Assembly: GCA_044360385.1 (NCBI GenBank)
Contig: JBIKKK010000146.1
Span: forward strand, 1-5,692
Source: Mxb001 sp044360385
GTDB taxonomy: Bacteria; Actinomycetota; Actinomycetes; S36-B12
Direction: 5' to 3'
DNA length: 5,692 bases
Each line of letters opens with the position of its first letter. The first letter of the stretch is position 1. The notes below the pieces were generated by a model. It was not told the origin of the DNA. It worked only from the letters and a program-made list of their open reading frames with translations, and searched no databases. Below are positions 1-4,948 of the stretch, in pieces. The position numbers and the translations under genes are program-made.

Positions 1-1328
1 GTCTCGACGGGAGCGAGGGCTACGCCGAAGGCGGCAACCACCTGATCCAGGTCCCCATCGGTGGTCGTCTCATCGACCGTGATGCCGACGACGTCGGCAT
101 CGACACGTCGCAGATTGATGCCACGGGAGAGCGCCTCTGCAATCACCTCGTCCGCATGCCCGGGCACGCGCACCGTGAGCGTGTCGAAGAAGACGGAATC
201 GACGATGTCGATGCCCCCTGCGGCCAATGACGCCGCGAGCCGCAAGGCATGCCCGCGGACTCTCGTCGCGATCTCCCGGAGGCCGTCGGGGCCGTGATAA
301 GCGGCGTACATTGCAGCGACGACGGCGAGCAGCACCTGTGCGGTGCAGATGTTGCTCGTCGCCCTCTCGCGGCGGATGTGCTGCTCGCGCGTCTGCAGGG
401 CAAGGCGGTACGCGGGCGTGCCTTCGACGTCCACGGATACCCCGACGAGCCGCCCAGGCAAAGAGCGCTCGAGGCCTGCCCGCACGCTCATGAAGCCCGC
501 ATGCGGGCCGCCGAATCCCATAGGGACGCCGAGACGCTGCGCGGATCCGACGCAGACATCGGCACCCATCTCCCCCGGCGGCGTGAGCAGGGTGAGCGCG
601 AGGAGATCGGTCGCGACAACGGTGCCCACTCCGCGATCCTTGGCGCTCGCGAGGATCCCGCGGATGTCGTCCACCTGGCCGGATGAGCCTGGGTACGAGA
701 CCAGGACGCCGAACACATCGTCGTCGAAGGAATCGACGAGCTCCGATCGCGGCACAGTCCGCACCGTGATGCCCAGCGGCTCCGCTCGAGTGGAGATCAC
801 GGCGACCGTCTGCGGATGGGTGTCCGCATCGACGAGGAAGGTCATCCCCTCATGTGTGCGATGCAGCAGCCCCATGCCCTCTGCCGCTGCGGTCGGCTCG
901 TCGAGGAGCGAGGCCGGGGCCACGGGCAGGGCGGTGAGGTCCTCGACGACAGTCTGGAAGGCGAGGAGCGCCTCGAGTCGACCCTGGCTGATCTCCGGCT
1001 GGTAGGGCGTGTAGGCGGTGTACCAGGACGGGCTCTCCAGCACATTGCGACGAATCACCGGCGGCGTGATGCAGTCCTGGTAGCCCAGTCCGATCATCGA
1101 CGTGAGTGCTCGATTGGCGCCGGCCAAGTCCGCCATTTCCGCTGTCAGTGCCGACTCATCGAGTGGTGCGTCGAGCGCGAGCCCCTCCCGCCATCTAATG
1201 GATTCGGGCACGACATCGTCGAGGAAGGCGTGGAGGGAGTCGTAGCCCAGGCAGTCGAGCATGGACGCGACATCGTGAGCGCGGGGACCGATGTGGCGTC
1301 GAGCGAAGGCACCGGTGGAATCGGACAT
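1..1328 (-). CDS. gcvP: Glycine dehydrogenase (decarboxylating), P-protein of the glycine cleavage system; N-terminal 442 residues, cut by window edge
   Basis: GcvP is the PLP enzyme that decarboxylates glycine and passes the aminomethyl group to the lipoyl arm of GcvH in the cytoplasm. I translated the frame from the ATG at 1328 and it stays open to base 1, so the 3' part is outside the window. Family hallmarks are the RRHIGP start (residues 10-15), YTPYQPEISQGRLEALLAFQ (about 105-124), LLDE-TAAAE (141-150), GFGGPHAGFM (271-280) and SNICTAQVLLA (325-335). Full GcvP is about 950 residues in the single-chain form, so slightly under half is seen. The PLP-binding lysine belongs to the C-terminal half and is not visible. 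Residue 145 is Pro where Ala or Gly is usual. A GGGAG ribosome binding site precedes the start, and a tandem glycine riboswitch lies in the leader. The identification is very secure; single-chain rather than split P-protein is inferred. Confidence 0.97.
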   Translation of the reverse strand, partial: MSDSTGAFARRHIGPRAHDVASMLDCLGYDSLHAFLDDVVPESIRWREGLALDAPLDESALTAEMADLAGANRALTSMIGLGYQDCITPPVIRRNVLESPSWYTAYTPYQPEISQGRLEALLAFQTVVEDLTALPVAPASLLDEPTAAAEGMGLLHRTHEGMTFLVDADTHPQTVAVISTRAEPLGITVRTVPRSELVDSFDDDVFGVLVSYPGSSGQVDDIRGILASAKDRGVGTVVATDLLALTLLTPPGEMGADVCVGSAQRLGVPMGFGGPHAGFMSVRAGLERSLPGRLVGVSVDVEGTPAYRLALQTREQHIRRERATSNICTAQVLLAVVAAMYAAYHGPDGLREIATRVRGHALRLAASLAAGGIDIVDSVFFDTLTVRVPGHADEVIAEALSRGINLRRVDADVVGITVDETTTDGDLDQVVAAFGVALAPVE

Positions 1329-1333
1329 TGCTG

Positions 1334-1338
1334 CTCCC
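1334..1338 (-). promoter_or_regulatory. Ribosome binding site of gcvP
   Basis: GGGAG on the minus strand sits 5 bases before the ATG at 1328. It supports that start, because no other start codon with a better site lies between the riboswitch and the first conserved residues (RRHIGP). Confidence 0.7.
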
Positions 1339-1378
1339 GACGACTCGTGAGTCAGGCGCACGGCGTACGCCCGACCCC

Positions 1379-1577
1379 CTCTGGTCTCGCGGATAACCGC
1401 GACCTGAGAGATTCGCCGCACCGTGCCATGACCAGCACGCGCAACTTGCACCGTCGGTGGGGTGGCGAACCACCCTCTCTCCAGAGTTGCCTTCCCAATA
1501 CGGTCCGTTTGCCTGAGAGTTTCCGGGGCGGTTGCTCCTTCGGCGCCCGGGTTGCCCCGGGTCTCTCCCGTGCTGGG
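1379..1577 (-). promoter_or_regulatory. Tandem glycine riboswitch (two aptamers) in the gcvP leader
   Basis: Two glycine aptamers read 5' to 3' on the minus strand ahead of gcvP. Aptamer I (about 1577-1494) has an extended P1 in which 1577-1568 pairs with 1503-1494 with one mismatch. It has a CCCGGG stem closed by a GCAA loop (1561-1546), the core CGCCGAAGGAGCAA (1545-1532) and the conserved ACTCTCAGG segment (from 1520). Aptamer II (1486-1379) is closed by CTCTGG (1486-1481) pairing with CCAGAG (1384-1379). It has a GGGTGG-TTCG-CCACCC hairpin (1475-1460), the core CACCGACGGTGCAA, a long P3 stem and the second TCTCTCAGG. In this class, glycine binding normally switches on glycine-cleavage genes. 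About 50 bases separate aptamer II from the start codon. I see no terminator with a U-tract there, so control of translation is more likely than attenuation, but this is inference. Confidence 0.95.
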
Positions 1578-1592
1578 TCTAGCAGCTCTCGC

Positions 1593-1598
1593 AGCCTA
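1593..1598 (-). promoter_or_regulatory. Candidate -10 element for the gcvP riboswitch transcript
   Basis: TAGGCT fits the actinobacterial TANNNT pattern. It lies about 16 bases before the first riboswitch base, in the 32-base gap after the stop codon of the upstream MerR gene. No good -35 is found at 16-18 bases upstream; the best there is ACCGCT. The promoter is therefore weak, activator-dependent or absent, and gcvP may also be read from the MerR gene's promoter. Confidence 0.35.
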
Positions 1599-1609
1599 GC
1601 GCACCGTGA

Positions 1610-2203
1610 TCAGCCAGCGGTGAGCCGAGCGGCGCGACGCGCGGACAGTTCGTCGTCGTCGCGGGTTCCCGCGGGAACCCCTCCCTCGGCGGGCTCGCCG
1701 GGGAGGGAGGCCAACTGGCCCTCGACCTCCTGCCACACGCGACCCACGGCAATGCCGAAGACTCCCTGACCGCCTCGCACCAGGTCGATGACCTCGTCTT
1801 CGTTGCGGCATTCATAGATCGACGCGCCATCGCTCATGAGCGTGATGCGGGCGAGATCGTCGCCGCCACGCTGCTCCAGGTGAGCCACGGCGGCGCGAAT
1901 ATTGGTCAGCGAGACCCCGGTGTCGATAAGCCTCTTGACGATGCGCAGGACGAGGATGTCACGGAAGGAGTAAAGCCGCTGGGTGCCCGAGCCCGACGCC
2001 GGGCGGATACTCGGCTCGACGAGGCCTGTGCGCGCCCAGTAGTCCAATTGGCGGTAGGTGATGCCGGCAGCGGCGCACGCGATGGGGCCCCGATAGCCGA
2101 GATGAACTGCAGCGGACTGCAAGGACTCTTCGGGAAAGAGCGCGGGCTGGTCGACCGTGCGAGGCACGTTAACGCTCGGCAGGGACTCCTCGGTCACGCG
2201 CAT
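1610..2203 (-). CDS. MerR-family transcriptional regulator, Rv1830 (ResR/McdR) type
   Basis: This is a 197-residue cytoplasmic DNA-binding protein. The N-terminal 36 residues look disordered. A winged helix-turn-helix of MerR type follows (about 38-110), with the very characteristic GITYRQLDYWARTGLV (47-62), GSGTQRLYSFRDILVLRIVKRL and TGVSLTNIRAAV. A small C-terminal domain carries the YECRNEDEVIDLV and GGQGVFGIAV segments. The tail (about 168-197) is low in complexity and charged. The protein has no cysteine-rich metal site, so it is not a metal-sensing MerR. Sequence and position after the DUF151 gene match the Rv1830 family, linked in mycobacteria to control of growth and cell-cycle genes; that function here is inferred. 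The gene has its own promoter (2285-2257) and a 111-bp upstream gap. The ATG at 2203 was chosen because the family begins at a similar distance before the HTH, although its ribosome binding site is poor. Two strong inverted repeats lie in the 3' end of the gene. Confidence 0.93.
   Translation of the reverse strand: MRVTEESLPSVNVPRTVDQPALFPEESLQSAAVHLGYRGPIACAAAGITYRQLDYWARTGLVEPSIRPASGSGTQRLYSFRDILVLRIVKRLIDTGVSLTNIRAAVAHLEQRGGDDLARITLMSDGASIYECRNEDEVIDLVRGGQGVFGIAVGRVWQEVEGQLASLPGEPAEGGVPAGTRDDDELSARRAARLTAG
1663..1680. repeat. 18-bp perfect palindrome inside the 3' end of the MerR gene
   Basis: GGGTTCCCGCGGGAACCC is identical to its own reverse complement. It falls in the codons of the disordered tail of the Rv1830-type regulator (about residues 175-180), about 65-85 bp upstream of the candidate gcvP -10. 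Confidence 0.85.
1681..1705. repeat. Inverted repeat, 10-bp stem with one bulge and 4-base loop
   Basis: The arms CTCCC-T-CGGCG (1681-1691) and CGCCGGGGAG (1696-1705) pair perfectly apart from a bulged T at 1686, around a GGCT loop. It directly abuts the 18-bp palindrome at 1663-1680. No T-tract follows on either strand, so it does not look like an intrinsic terminator. Confidence 0.7.
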
Positions 2204-2256
2204 CGTCGCTGCCCACCGCCCTCGAGATATGGCGCCCTCGACGAGAGCGGAATGCC

Positions 2257-2285
2257 ACGTTAGGGCTCACCAGCCCCATGGTCAA
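2257..2285 (-). promoter_or_regulatory. Promoter of the Rv1830-type MerR gene, with inverted repeat in the spacer
   Basis: TTGACC (2285-2280) and TAACGT (2262-2257) are separated by exactly 17 bases, giving a good match to a housekeeping actinobacterial promoter. The spacer contains GGGCT-GGTG-AGCCC, an inverted repeat filling its downstream 14 bases. Transcription would begin near 2250 and give a leader of about 47 bases before the ATG at 2203. The position suits binding by a MerR protein, possibly autoregulation. Confidence 0.6.
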
Positions 2286-2314
2286 CGCGACCCGCCGGGG
2301 AGGCCGAGCACCGT

Positions 2315-2785
2315 TCAGGAATCGCCGCCGAAATCCTCGGGAGTGACCTGGTCGAGGAACTCGCGAAAGCGCTCCACCTCGTCCTCCTCCTCGTCGGGGA
2401 TCACCACGCCGGCCTCATCGAGCACGGCGTCATCGACGACGATCGGGCTGGAGGTGCGCAGGGCAAGGGCGATCGCGTCTGAGGGGCGAGCGCTCACCAC
2501 GGCCCCCATGCCGAGGTCCATCTCCGCGAAGAAGACGCCCTCCTCGAGTCGCGTGATGCGCACCTCGACGAGGGAACGTCCCACGGACTCGATGACGTCC
2601 TTGAGCAGATCGTGAGTGAGGGGCCGAGGTGGGACAACACCCTGCTGCACATAGGCGATGGCCGTGGCTTCGGTCGCCCCGATCCAGATGGGGAGATACC
2701 GGTCGCCCTCCACCTCTCGCAGGAGCACGATCGGTTGATTCGATGGCATTTCGACGCGTACGCCCAGGACGTCGACTCGCTTCAT
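2315..2785 (-). CDS. DUF151 / bifunctional nuclease (BFN) domain protein, Rv1829 type
   Basis: This 156-residue cytoplasmic protein is almost entirely one BFN (DUF151) domain. Visible family landmarks are the MKRVDVLGVRVEMPSNQPIVLL opening, LPIWIGATEATAIA (31-44), RPLTHDLLKDVIESVG (54-69), FFAEMD (85-90) and ARPSDAIALALR (99-110). The acidic C-terminus DEEEDEVERFREFLDQV (131-147) resembles that of the mycobacterial Rv1829 family. Plant members of this domain family have reported nuclease activity; the bacterial role is not established, so the nuclease name is by homology only. The ATG overlaps the ftsR stop codon as ATGA (2785-2782) and no purine-rich ribosome binding site precedes it. That suggests translation by coupling to ftsR. 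It is the last gene of the gcvH-garA-ftsR run, and the next gene has its own promoter. Confidence 0.93.
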   Translation of the reverse strand: MKRVDVLGVRVEMPSNQPIVLLREVEGDRYLPIWIGATEATAIAYVQQGVVPPRPLTHDLLKDVIESVGRSLVEVRITRLEEGVFFAEMDLGMGAVVSARPSDAIALALRTSSPIVVDDAVLDEAGVVIPDEEEDEVERFREFLDQVTPEDFGGDS

Positions 2786-3423
2786 GCTTCGAGGGTAGAC
2801 GACCGCTGTCGCACCAGGGCTATGTGGAGGTCAAGCAGGAGGGCAAGGAGTCCCGCGGTCAGCTCTCGCTGCTCCAGCGCGGAGGAACTGCCCCCGCGCG
2901 GGGCCAGGGCCTGCTGGACCAAGCCCACCTCGCGATCCGCCGCCACGCGGAAGGAGCGCAGGTGCCTCGGCTCGATGCCGTAGTTACGCAGGCGGACCAC
3001 CAGGCGGCAGATGTCCACCGCGCCACTGTCCATCTCTGTGACCAGGCCGTGAGTCACCAGGTCCTTGAGCGTGGACGCGTCGACTCCCCCGCGCTGGGCG
3101 ACCTCTGCCGCTGTCATTCGGCGAGCCCGAGGAGCACGCAGTCGCACCGCGGCCACAGCCCCCTCCGCGCCCTCCGTGATCCCATCGGGCTGGTCGAGCC
3201 GCTGGCCGATGACGGACAGTGGCAGGAACTCATCGCGTTGGAGTCGCAGGATGCGGCGGAGTCGATCGAGGTCGGCATCGGCGTACCTCCGGCTGCCACG
3301 CGATGTCCGCATGGGCTCGATAAGTCCCTCGGCCTCGAGGTAGCGCACCTTGGAGGCGGTGAGATCAGGGAACTCTTCGCCGAGTTCCGCGACAACCGCT
3401 CCGATGGGTCGCAGTGTGCTCAC
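2782..3423 (-). CDS. ftsR: MerR-family transcriptional regulator FtsR (Rv1828 type)
   Basis: This is a 213-residue DNA-binding protein. The N-terminal winged HTH (about 5-75) carries IGAVVAELGEEFPDLTASKVRYLEAEGLI, then SRGSRRY for the wing and LRLQRDEFLPLSVIGQRL for the following helix. A linker of about 20 residues leads to a second HTH-like unit (MTAAEVAQRGGVDASTLKDLVTHGLV, 103-128). A C-terminal helical domain with YGIEPRHLRSFRVAADRE (148-165) follows. This architecture and position after garA match Rv1828 and Corynebacterium FtsR, which activates ftsZ in C. glutamicum; the same role here is inferred. The start is GTG at 3423, overlapping the garA stop as GTGA. The site is preferred because it gives the exact family N-terminus. 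No strong ribosome binding site is seen, so coupled translation with garA is likely. Confidence 0.92.
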   Translation of the reverse strand: MSTLRPIGAVVAELGEEFPDLTASKVRYLEAEGLIEPMRTSRGSRRYADADLDRLRRILRLQRDEFLPLSVIGQRLDQPDGITEGAEGAVAAVRLRAPRARRMTAAEVAQRGGVDASTLKDLVTHGLVTEMDSGAVDICRLVVRLRNYGIEPRHLRSFRVAADREVGLVQQALAPRGGSSSALEQRELTAGLLALLLDLHIALVRQRSSTLEA

Positions 3424-3890
3424 GTGGCCGACCCGGCGTCCCCTCCGACGAGATAGGCGAAGCGGTACTTGCCGATCTGGACCTCATCACCGGGCACCAG
3501 GGCAACCTCCTCGATGCGTCGTCGGTTGACGTAGGTGCCGTTGAGGCTCCCGACGTCGCGCAGGAGCCACCCGGATGCCATGCGACGCATCTCGGCATGG
3601 CGTCGGCTGACCGTGACGTCATCGAGGAAGAGGTCTGAGTCGGGCTCGCGGCCGGCGCTGACGAGGTCTCCGATGAGGAGGTAGGAGGCGCCTTCGCCCA
3701 TGCCACGCTGCACCACGAGGACGGCCTCGCCCGGTCCGAGATCCGGGGCTACCCCGGAGCCCACGGCGGGAAGTGATCCGCTCGAGCCAGGCCCAGTCAT
3801 GCCCACCGAGGTCACCTCATGCGTCACCGGCGCACCGCAGACCCGGCAGTAGCGATCGCTCGGGTCCACCGGATGCGTGCACTGCGTCAT
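3420..3890 (-). CDS. garA: FHA-domain metabolic regulator, GarA/OdhI type, with zinc-ribbon-like N-terminus
   Basis: GarA/OdhI proteins bind and inhibit 2-oxoglutarate dehydrogenase and adjust glutamate metabolism, and they are switched off by Ser/Thr kinase phosphorylation. This 156-residue homologue has an FHA domain at about 55-148. It shows all the phosphothreonine-pocket marks: GR (80-81), SRRH (95-98) and NG within DVGSLNGTYVN (112-122). SAGREPDSDLFLDDVTVSRRHAE and GDEVQIGKYRF are typical of GarA rather than of other FHA proteins. Two features differ from mycobacterial GarA. The first 20 residues contain C4, H6, C15 and C18 in a zinc-ribbon-like arrangement. The phosphorylation motif is EVTSV (25-29) rather than ETTSV, leaving only T27. 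The gene starts 7 bases after gcvH and overlaps ftsR by 4 bp. Assignment to the GarA family is strong; the detailed regulatory role is inferred. Confidence 0.9.
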   Translation of the reverse strand: MTQCTHPVDPSDRYCRVCGAPVTHEVTSVGMTGPGSSGSLPAVGSGVAPDLGPGEAVLVVQRGMGEGASYLLIGDLVSAGREPDSDLFLDDVTVSRRHAEMRRMASGWLLRDVGSLNGTYVNRRRIEEVALVPGDEVQIGKYRFAYLVGGDAGSAT

Positions 3891-3897
3891 GGGGACA

Positions 3898-4278
3898 TCA
3901 CTCGCCTATGAGTGCGCGATAGGCCGCGGCGTCGAGGGTGCCCTCGGGTTCGCCCGCGATGCGCACCTCGACCATCCAGCCATCGCCGTAGGGCTGCGAA
4001 TTGATCGTCTCCGGAGCGTCCGAGAGGACTGCATTGACCGCCACGACCTCACCGGACACGGGGGCGTAGATCTCGCTCACGCTCTTCGTCGACTCGACCT
4101 CTCCGCAGGGCTGACCGGCAGTGAGCGCCTGTCCCACCTTGGGCATATCGACGTAGACGATGTCGCCCAGGGAATCCTGCGCGTAGTCGGTAATCCCGAA
4201 GCGGACCGTGCCGTCACCGCTCGCGGCGATCCACTCGTGTTCGGCCGTGAACTGCAGGTCATCGGGTACCAGTGTCAT
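3898..4278 (-). CDS. gcvH: Glycine cleavage system H protein (lipoyl carrier)
   Basis: GcvH carries the aminomethyl group from GcvP to the T protein on a swinging lipoyl-lysine arm, which the dihydrolipoyl dehydrogenase then reoxidises. The 126-residue length is normal. Landmarks are the FTAEHEWI opening (10-17), GITDYAQDSLGDIVYVDMP (28-46), the lipoylation loop GEVESTKSVSEIYAP with the modified lysine at K65, and the PYGDGWMVEV segment (96-105). The start ATG at 4278 is supported by GAGGGG five bases upstream. The gene heads a run with garA, ftsR and the DUF151 gene and has its own promoter. It is separated from gcvP by about 2.5 kb and four genes, and no riboswitch is visible in its short leader. 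So the two glycine-cleavage proteins appear to be regulated differently. Confidence 0.98.
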   Translation of the reverse strand: MTLVPDDLQFTAEHEWIAASGDGTVRFGITDYAQDSLGDIVYVDMPKVGQALTAGQPCGEVESTKSVSEIYAPVSGEVVAVNAVLSDAPETINSQPYGDGWMVEVRIAGEPEGTLDAAAYRALIGE

Positions 4279-4283
4279 CTCAT

Positions 4284-4289
4284 CCCCTC
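4284..4289 (-). promoter_or_regulatory. Ribosome binding site of gcvH
   Basis: GAGGGG lies five bases before the ATG at 4278. The nearby out-of-frame ATG (4284-4282) meets a stop within two codons and is not the start. Confidence 0.75.
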
Positions 4290-4335
4290 GGCAATCCGTC
4301 GTGGCGGGGCAGGGCGCGCCTGCGATCCCTTGCCG

Positions 4336-4364
4336 AACCTAGTCCCCCGGCGCCGGGCCATCAA
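4336..4364 (-). promoter_or_regulatory. Promoter of the gcvH-garA-ftsR-DUF151 run, with palindrome in the spacer
   Basis: TTGATG (4364-4359) and TAGGTT (4341-4336) are separated by exactly 17 bases. The -35 overlaps the stop codon of the upstream phosphatidyltransferase gene. The spacer holds the 12-bp perfect palindrome CCCGGCGCCGGG (4357-4346). The start of transcription would fall near 4329, giving a leader of about 50 bases that includes a small GCAGG/CCTGC hairpin. The palindrome between -35 and -10 is where MerR-type regulators bind, and two such regulators are encoded just downstream. Confidence 0.6.
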
Positions 4365-4948
4365 GCCCGACGCGGGGCCGCGGGTTGTGCTCGCAGGACG
4401 CGACGAGCCTGGTCCAGATACAGGAGCGCGGCATACCAGTACAGGGCGGTGCCCCAGATCACGAAGGCCCAACCCAGCGCCCCCAGGACCTGCTCCCATT
4501 CCGCTGTGCCCGCGCCCACCAGGACGAAGGGAAAGCCCCAGTAGAGCGCGAAGGTTGCTGCCTTGCCCAGGTAATGCACGGGGAGGGCGATGAGCCCGCG
4601 TCGCCGTAGGGCAGGCACCAGGGCAAGCAGGAGCAGTTCGCGTGCCGCCAGCAGGCCCACGAGCCACCATGGCACGAGGTCACGCAGTGCCAGCCCTATG
4701 AGCGTGGCGGCGATCGTGAGCCGGTCCACCAGAGGATCAAGAAGCCTGCCCAGGCGGGTCGTCTGGCCCGTGCGACGCGCGATCACGCCATCCGCCCAGT
4801 CGGTGATCCCGGAGATTGTGAGGACAGCAACTCCCGCGAGATCGGCCTGCTCGGCGAGGACGAGCCACAGGAACACGGGGATGAGCGCGAGGCGCAGGAC
4901 GCTCAGCGCATTGGGGATCGTGAGGATGCGATCCTCAGGTGCCGTCAC
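4361..4948 (-). CDS. CDP-alcohol phosphatidyltransferase family membrane enzyme (PgsA/cardiolipin-synthase-like)
   Basis: Members of this integral membrane family swap CMP of a CDP-linked lipid for an alcohol such as glycerol phosphate, inositol phosphate or phosphatidylglycerol. The full signature is present: D50-x2-D53-G54-x2-A57-R58-x8-G67-x3-D71-x3-D75, which binds the metals and the CDP group. The N-terminus ILTIPNALSVLRLALIPVFLWL is typical. About six hydrophobic segments are spread over the 195 residues, and the tail is rich in Arg and Ala. I chose the GTG at 4948 because GGAAGGGG lies seven bases before it and the family begins here; an upstream ATG at 5065 would add 39 atypical residues lying antiparallel-frame to the neighbour. 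The gene overlaps the upstream membrane protein gene by 14 bp. Its place matches pgsA2 (Rv1822) in mycobacteria. The substrate cannot be told from the sequence. Confidence 0.93.
   Translation of the reverse strand: MTAPEDRILTIPNALSVLRLALIPVFLWLVLAEQADLAGVAVLTISGITDWADGVIARRTGQTTRLGRLLDPLVDRLTIAATLIGLALRDLVPWWLVGLLAARELLLLALVPALRRRGLIALPVHYLGKAATFALYWGFPFVLVGAGTAEWEQVLGALGWAFVIWGTALYWYAALLYLDQARRVLRAQPAAPRRA

Noticed and set aside
1329..1378. Terminator in the gcvP leader as the riboswitch expression platform
   Set aside because: The dyads GGCGTACGCC and GACTC/GAGTC are short and not followed by a run of T on the minus strand.
1195..1473. Minus-strand open frame of 92 codons across the riboswitch and gcvP start
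   Set aside because: It lies out of frame with gcvP and begins inside aptamer II. The translation has no coding character.
816..1769. Long plus-strand open frame (317 codons)
   Set aside because: It lies antisense to gcvP, the riboswitch and the MerR gene. Its translation has no family features, and long antisense frames are expected in high-GC DNA.
2629..3456. Long plus-strand open frame (275 codons)
   Set aside because: It is antisense to the DUF151, ftsR and garA genes, is low in complexity and has no recognisable domain. The minus-strand genes are unmistakable.
4346..4357. CCCGGCGCCGGG as an intrinsic terminator after the phosphatidyltransferase gene
   Set aside because: As a hairpin it has only a 4-bp stem and no T-tract follows. 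Its place between promoter elements fits an operator better.
3877..4593. Plus-strand open frame opposite gcvH (238 codons)
   Set aside because: It is a shadow of gcvH and the phosphatidyltransferase end. The C-terminus is a Pro/Arg-rich run with no family signature.
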